The notes under the pieces were generated by a model, which had not been told where the DNA came from, did no database searches, and worked only from the letters and a program-made list of their open reading frames with translations. This document shows, piece by piece, positions 58,343 to 64,000 of a stretch of DNA of 64,000 nt. How positions within the stretch are numbered: the stretch's first letter is position 1; the number at the start of each line of letters is the position of its first letter. The position numbers were made by a program, and so were the translations under genes. Source of the DNA: Tipula vernalis (taxonomy: Eukaryota; Arthropoda; Insecta; Diptera; Tipulidae); the NCBI GenBank assembly GCA_958295665.1, contig OY282560.1:259107368-259171367 (forward strand), read 5' to 3'.

Positions 58343-60549
58343 CTGCAAGAAGGCTGGGTCTGGAGGCTAATGACTGCTGCAGAAGCTGCTTGGACGAAGA
58401 GGAGGAAGAGACGTTGGTCCACTTCCTTTGCTCGTGTCCAGCATTGGCTCTCAGAAGGCACAAACACTTAGGTAAGTTCAGGATGGACTGCCTCTAGGAT
58501 CTCGAAAACATTAAAGTGCGGGACGTCTTACGCTACATAAGTAGCTCGAAATGGTTCCAATAGGGGTAAAAGGGTATACATCCTGTGGTATTGTAACGAT
58601 ATGACGTTTCACATCGTCACAAATTGATTATGTGTTATGGTCAGCTTGTATTTAAACCACTAAAAGGCTCTTGTTGAGGTAAACGGTGTGTATTTTAAAG
58701 TTTTTTTTTGTTACCCCTCATTTATCTGATAATAAATCTGGTCATTGTTATTTCGGATATTGAACCAACAAGTTGGCAAAGAGTAATAAATTAAAAATCA
58801 ATAAATATTTAAAATATTTTTTTTTTAAACAATAAAATTCGCTCTGTATATATCCGACAACGCCATAACAAAAGATATAAAAGAATTAATTTGTTCGAGA
58901 CTGGGTGTCCACATCAAGGTCGTTAAAGTAAATCGAAAGACTTTTCGATTTAAACCATTTTTATTAAGGTACGAGTATGTTGCGCATATAATTTCTCTTA
59001 CTGAGATTGTATTTTTCTGTTTAATTTTGTTTAATATCTGGTGTTAATTTGATCTAACATTGTGCTTTTGTTTGTCGAATTTCTATTTCTCTTAGAAGAA
59101 ACCACATCTCAAAATCAAACGAGATTGAGGCAAACATCGACGGCCTTTTTAAGTATAAATATAGATGCTTTAAGTGGGAATTCAAATTGTTTACGTTGGA
59201 TATTCAGGTTGGATTAATAAATTTATCCATTTCGTCATTTATACATGGTGTATGTATACTCCCGTTTTTTACTGCTTTAAATCGGATGTACGAGTCACAA
59301 TCATCATAAAACAACTTGGATTTTGTATTTAATTTTTAAGAAATTGCATTCCATTCCATGGTCAGTGGTATTGAATACAGTTTGGATTAATTGACAACAT
59401 TTTTTTTTTACATATCGTGACCTGTGTTCTTGGAGTGTCAATTACGTTAATATTTTGGTTGATGACCAAGTTTATTTAGTGTTCTGTTTTTTTTTTCTTT
59501 AATATTTTTTTTTTCCTTTTGGCTGATTTAATTATTTAGAGTCAGTTTATTACTGTCAATTATTTTATTTAATTTAGTGAAAATCGTCAGTTTGAAAGTG
59601 AAACAAAACTAACTGTCGAAATCGTGAATGGGAAAGAATACCCAAATTTTTATTTAACAGGTACCCACAACGGGATCATGGAGGAAGCGCTTTCGACTTG
59701 ACCTTGTGGTAAGTGATTTCTTTTGATTGATACATTTTATTTTGGGGTTTTGTTTTGCGTTCTACGATTCGGTTTTTTATTGTTTTTTTTTTTTGTTTCA
59801 CTCTGTCAAGCTTTATTCTGTTTATATAGCACAACTATTATTAGTATTATAAATTTTTTTTTTGAATTGATAATGTAATTAAATTTATTTTCTAATTACT
59901 TATACATATATTAGCTTTATTCCACAATAATTCTTAATTATTATTTTTTTCTTTTTATTAAGATATTGTTTTTTTTTTGTTTTGTTAAATTAGAAAATTT
60001 ATAAAAATTGATTAAGTTATTGAATAAATTTTGTATTATTTACAGTTTCGCTATAATTCCGGAGTTATTATTTAGTTTTGTATGATCCTCCGATAGAAAC
60101 AAGTAATGTGTTAATTGTTTAAATACTCGTGCGGATGAGTCATGGACAGTTCAATAGTGAAGTGAGTGAATATATTTTTTTTTCTCTTTCTCTCTGGAAG
60201 TGTTTTCTAGAATGAGGACCAGTAAATTTTTGGATATTAGTATATTTGTGTCTTAGTTATCCCGTGTGTACATTATATATGTATATGAAACAATAATCAA
60301 CGACGGTTATTCAAGATCCTTTTCAAACTGTGAAAAAAACCCCGACCACCCTGAGCTTAGCCGCGCTAGTCAAACCGTCTCACAGTTCCTGAAAGGATAT
60401 TCTACGTAGCGGTAACGTTTGGTTAGTGTTTCGTGTACTTTGTGTTTTGATCAAGGTTCCACCGAATCACCTCAAGCGAAACGGTTACAATGGACCGTCA
60501 CCGGTCTAAGTGTGCGTAAGCAGCCACTCCAACCTAACCTACTCCAGGT
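58333..60549 (+). mobile_element. 5'-truncated LINE inserted in the BEL/Pao copy
   Basis: The 10-bp sequence TACTCCAGGT stands at 58333-58342 and again at 60540-60549, a clear target duplication. The left part (58345-58560) encodes a LINE C-terminus: CCRSCLDEEEEETLVHFLC, then CPALALRR, with one in-frame stop, and SSSKWFQ before the end. This CCHC-type end is usual in Jockey/LOA-group elements. The 3' end is AGCCACTCCAACCTAACC without poly(A), which I associate with LOA-like elements. The 3' UTR is split by a probable solo LTR. Confidence 0.82.
58592..60489. mobile_element. Probable solo LTR or long insertion inside the LINE
   Basis: This 1.9-kb A+T-rich, T-tract-rich stretch begins TGTAACGATATGACG and ends GAAACGGTTACA, with TGTAAC/GTTACA end symmetry as in several Ty3-type LTRs. 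Sequence on both sides looks like continuous LINE 3' UTR. No protein is encoded. I see no clear target duplication, so it may instead be part of an unusual LINE tail. An exon-like 46-bp stretch (about 59663-59708), framed by TTTAACAG and GTAAGT, lies inside. Confidence 0.45.
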
Positions 60550-61170
60550 TATTTTTTGACTGGTAAAGCTATAAACTCCATCGTTGAACCTGACATTTGC
60601 AAAGTACCTAAAAATAGACTATCGCAGTGGAAACAACTTACCAGATTGGTAGAACTTTTTTGGAAACGATTTAATTTGGAATATGTTCATAATTTGCAAA
60701 TTCGTAACAAATGGAAGACATCAAGTCCAGTATTAAAGACAAACGAATTGGTCGTACGAGTACTCATTGGTTGATGGGGCGAGTCGAACAAGTTATAGAA
60801 GGATCCGATGGTAAAGTTCGTTGCGCTATCATTCGAACTAAAACCGGATAAATTAAGCTCCCAATGGATTAATTTTAGTCTTATAAGTATAATTTAATTT
60901 CATATGTATATTATATTATTATTTACACATCTATTTCCTATTAATTAGAATTTAAGGAATACTTGTTTATATATTGTTAAGCTTTTTTATTTAAAAAAGG
61001 TTGAAATTGAAATTTTTATGTATTTCAGTAATTGCTATATTTTTAAAATTTATTGAGAGGATTTTTTTAAATGCCCCTTTCTGGATAACTATAATAACTT
61101 AGCGCGTTTAAAATAAATATTTGAATTACGTTCAGTTGGTATGTTGAAAGGAAATGATCCTTCCAAGTCG
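60550..61170 (+). pseudogene. BEL/Pao integrase C-terminal part after the LINE
   Basis: The coding resumes exactly after the duplicated target with YFLTGKAINSIVEPDICK, then LSQWKQLTRLVELFWKRF and RNKWKTSSPVLKTNELV (60556-60774). A short frame change follows before the end (GRVEQVIEGSDGKVRCAIIR near 60790-60840). It is homologous to the integrase end of the BEL copy at 18849-19240. Confidence 0.88.
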
Positions 61171-61177
61171 GGGAGTA

Positions 61178-61512
61178 TGTTATGATTCTATGGTTAAAAT
61201 GCACTAGCTATTATGGACAGAAAAATAAATGTGTAACATTAGAATATACCAATAAAAATGATAGAATGAGAGAACATCGAAAGAAAATACAAACGTTTTA
61301 ATTCAGTGCGCATGCGCATTCAGCAGTTAACTAGTAAAGTCATTTTTTCTATATACAATAAGTATATATAAAGTAGTTACAAAGAAAAGACAGAAATAAA
61401 ATTATAATTCAATAGTTGTAATATAAACTCGTGGTTTTTTATTTTTCCCAAAAGGACGAGAATATACAGTACCAAAACAGAAGAAGAAGAAAATTAAAGA
61501 TACGATAAAACA
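61178..61512 (+). repeat. 3' LTR of BEL/Pao element
   Basis: It has the same start (TGTTATGATTCTATGGTTAA) and end (AGATACGATAAAACA) as the 5' LTR. It is preceded by a purine-rich stretch, AAGTCGGGGAGTA, the likely polypurine tract. It has an extra GCACTAGCTATT near the start and other small indels relative to the 5' copy, so some time has passed since insertion. Confidence 0.92.
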
Positions 61513-62850
61513 CTTTTGTAAATAAATAAATGAATAAAAAAAAATTGTTGTTAAATTAAGAACGCACTCCATATTCTCATCTGTCAACACTATTATATTG
61601 AAATAAACACCGCAATACCGCATTATTTTTGTATCACTATAAAGACAACATCTTTATTTTTTTCGCTCTGCTAAGAAAAATAAAAAACTTTATTAGAATA
61701 ATTGAAAGCGAACTCCAAAAATGTGTTGTATATTTCTTTTTTAATTTCCAATTAATCGCAAGCCTGTCGCAACGAATCATCGGTCGAAAATGCACCATGC
61801 AACATTTATTTAAATAAGCATGTGTGCAACTTAATATATAGAGTTGCACCAGCCAAATGTTGTATGGTGCATAAAAGTCAGATTGATACATTTTCATTTA
61901 AACTTGGTTAATCTAAAATGTTAAAAATATTTAAATTTATAAAATTGTTAAATCATTTGTTATTAAAAGTAAATTATGGTTACATTTTGACAAACTTATA
62001 CTTTTTTAGCATTCACCAAAATATATTGGCAAACCAGTTGGAAGCATAAAGAATAAAATATCTGATGCATATAATTTTGAGCAAAATTGATGATTTAGTT
62101 CCAATTCGTAATGAAACTTTCTGTGACTTCCTCAATATTGTGATATGCGCCAAATTTTTCAAAAGTGTTAAAATTTTGAACAAGGTGTCTTGGATTAGTT
62201 GAAGACATAAACCATTATTTTTCAAAGCATTACGAATGTCTTTGATGATGTTCAAGCCATACAACAGTAAACTGTGCAAAATTGCATCTCGGATATGGTA
62301 ATAGAAAAGCGTTATAAATGTGTTTATGATACTTTGACGAAATTCAAACTCTACAACAGCTAAAAGTACCCAACTGTAGCTCGGATAAGCTCGTTTCTAA
62401 ACCACATATCTTTTAATACAAATTTTGTATGGTTTTTAACATATTTCAGTACTTTATTATTTTATAACTTGCTGAATTAAAATAAGCGCCACATTTTACA
62501 AAATTAAACTAAAATGTAATCAATTATTTTGGCAAACCCGAGACACCCGATTTTAAAAAAATAATTGATATTCAAATACAGCGCCAATGCATTATAACGG
62601 CTCATCGTAGAATTTGAGCAACAAAATATAACGCGTCGACGTACAACGAAAAAAAAACATCTGTCAAACCATAACAACACTTACAAAAATAGTGAAGATC
62701 ACCGAACAGGATTATCGATCGTATAAAAAAGTGTGAATCGAATTGTGTGCTTTTTATGTTTGTGTGATCGAAACAAGTATTTATTTTTTATAGTAAAATC
62801 GTCGATGTTTTGTTAAGTAGAAGTGGATACCCAAAAACTTTTTATTAAAT
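61513..62850. other. Upstream region of Cdk4
   Basis: No other gene is supported. The minus-strand open stretch 62013-62279 is featureless. The last several hundred bases should include the Cdk4 promoter and 5' UTR; no TATA box or initiator stands out clearly. Confidence 0.4.
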
Positions 62851-63370
62851 ATGAGTAATTATATGCGGCATTCAATATCAAATTATGAAGTGCTAAATGT
62901 GATTGGAACCGGTATGCTCGTGAAGTTTTTTCTTTTCTTTTTTTTTTTTTTATTTTTGTCAATTTTGTTGTTATACATATTAGCAAAGACAAGAATCATT
63001 CTGGTGGTTTTTTTGTGTTGGGTCGAGAAATAAAAATGCCGCTCGTCAAACATAACAAAACATTAAACTTAAAATTCACAATTTTTATTTAAGTAATTTG
63101 TTTTTTTGTCCGTTACAAATTATTATACAACCCGATGAAATTATAGAAAATTAATACTAATTTTAATCCTGATAAAAATTGTATTTCATTATTATTTTTA
63201 GGTGCCTATGGGACTGTATACAAAGCACGCGATCTAAAAAATCCTGGAGGATATGTTGCATTGAAAAAAGTTCGTGTTGCATTGACAGAGGATGGAACAC
63301 CGATGTCAACATTACGTGAAATTGCATTGCTAAAACAATTAGAAGCGTATCAACATCCAAATATTGTTAA
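62851..63370 (+). CDS. Cdk4: Cyclin-dependent kinase 4/6, first two coding exons
   Basis: Cdk4 partners with cyclin D and drives growth and G1 progression by phosphorylating Rb-family proteins in the nucleus. Coding exons are 62851-62911 and 63202-63370, joined by a 290-bp GT/AG intron in phase; the gene continues beyond 64000. The N-terminus is [11 protein letters not shown], and across the junction comes [11 protein letters not shown], the glycine-rich ATP loop (GTGAYG). ALKKVRV carries the catalytic Lys. [14 protein letters not shown] is the cyclin-binding PSTAIRE-type helix in the CDK4/6 form. QHPNIVK ends exon 2 at a GTAAGT donor. The ATG at 62851 follows TTAAAT and is the first in frame. 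Domain order and sequence look intact. Confidence 0.93.
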
Positions 63371-64000
63371 GTAAGTAAATAGTAAGTCTTTTCTCATTAT
63401 TTTTGTTGTTATGCAAATTAGATTTGGATATTTGTTTAAAGAAAGAAAGCAAAAAAATTATAACCTAAATTTTTAGATGTTCAATCCATAATTTGAAAAT
63501 TTAGATGCGCACAATAATTCCATTTCGTAAAGGGATTTAACATGATCATCTTACGTTTACGATATTTTATCATAACAAACACAAACTGACCTACACTTAT
63601 TAATTTAGATATGTTTTTGAGGTAAATGCCCCTAATCTAATCCGATTGTCAAATTTGCACAATTTATCTTTTTCTTTCACTTCAAGCTGAGATTAGCCAC
63701 GTTTTACATAAAGGTACATATTTGATTTGCCACCTTGTGCTTGTCTTTCGTGTACAATATCGAGGTTCACATATTAGCACCTGTTCAGGGATGACAAAGC
63801 AACTACAACAGGTGTTATTCGAACGCTCTTCATTTCCATATTCAACTTCTTCTAAATGTCTCTTGTTAACTTGTTTTCACATTATTTTATTTAGTTGAAT
63901 GTTGTTTGATTGGTAATGTGCATTGCTATGCGATCCAATGCTGCATTCCAGTTATACAGTGTAGTTTGAAATTTATAGGAGTTTTTAGGGTATTGTAATT
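63371..64000 (+). other. Cdk4: Cdk4 intron 2, incomplete
   Basis: The sequence after the GTAAGT donor at 63371 runs to the window edge without another kinase exon. Nothing else is recognised. Confidence 0.6.

Larger units (their letters stand above)
54438..61512 (+). mobile_element. BEL/Pao retrotransposon with both LTRs, internally deleted
   Basis: The two LTRs (54438-54767 and 61178-61512) enclose gag, protease, part of RT and integrase pieces. Flanks are CTTG on the left and CTTT on the right, possibly a 4-bp duplication with one change. The middle of pol is lost: coding jumps from the palm of RT directly to the connection domain, and most of the integrase core is missing. A LINE inserted at 58343-60539 splits integrase. 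The copy is non-autonomous. Confidence 0.92.

Noticed and set aside
62013..62279. 88-residue minus-strand open frame upstream of Cdk4
   Set aside because: No recognised motif or splice context; likely chance in A+T-rich DNA.
1..64000. tRNA, rRNA or snRNA genes
   Set aside because: No cloverleaf with A and B boxes and no conserved rRNA or snRNA stretch was found by reading both strands; a covariance search would be decisive.

Overview
This is a eukaryotic window, very A+T-rich, with spliced genes carrying GT/AG introns and a dense load of transposable elements (TEs). The Cdk4-type kinase at the right edge, the mix of Tc1/mariner, pogo, piggyBac, PIF/Harbinger, BEL/Pao, Ty3 and Jockey-group elements, and the TATGTACATA-type microsatellites all fit an insect, most likely a higher fly (Diptera). 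The species is not determined.

Two host genes can be supported. The first runs on the + strand from 11351 to 32422. It has five coding exons, all in phase, and predicts 535 residues with no domain I recognise. Its last large intron (16048-31645) is 15.6 kb and is filled with repeats. The second is the 5' part of Cdk4 (first two coding exons, 62851-63370), which continues past the window edge. A weak minus-strand pair of exons (25629-25828) and a ribosomal protein S24 processed pseudogene (30120-30239) lie inside the long intron.

Region by region: 1-2870 is a degenerate repeat broken by a Harbinger-type MITE and a Tc1-like element. 3289-6082 is a PIF/Harbinger element with both of its genes. 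6083-11340 holds a pogo-type MITE, a Tc1 relic and tandem repeats. 11351-32422 is host gene 1, whose introns hold a mariner fragment, a Tc1-like element, a BEL/Pao copy lacking its 5' end (18160-23590) and several foldback repeats. 33880-36664 is a decayed Ty3-type fragment. 37270-46382 is a nested stack: a piggyBac element interrupted by a TTAA-targeting DNA transposon that encodes an intact three-exon protein of about 722 residues with a DUF7869/Sola-like look, itself interrupted by a second Harbinger element. 46890-50770 has mariner, MITE and LINE remnants. 50880-52175 is a pogo/Tigger relic, followed by a 5'-truncated Jockey-group LINE to 54203. 54438-61512 is a second BEL/Pao element with both LTRs, internally deleted, carrying a LINE flanked by a 10-bp target duplication, which in turn carries a probable solo LTR. 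Cdk4 follows.

The most interesting item is the TTAA element at 39193-45365: perfect TTAA duplications, terminal inverted repeats, an insertion point at the centre of a 16-bp palindrome, and an uninterrupted coding region although it sits in decayed surroundings. Family names come from motif recognition by eye; no database search was possible.
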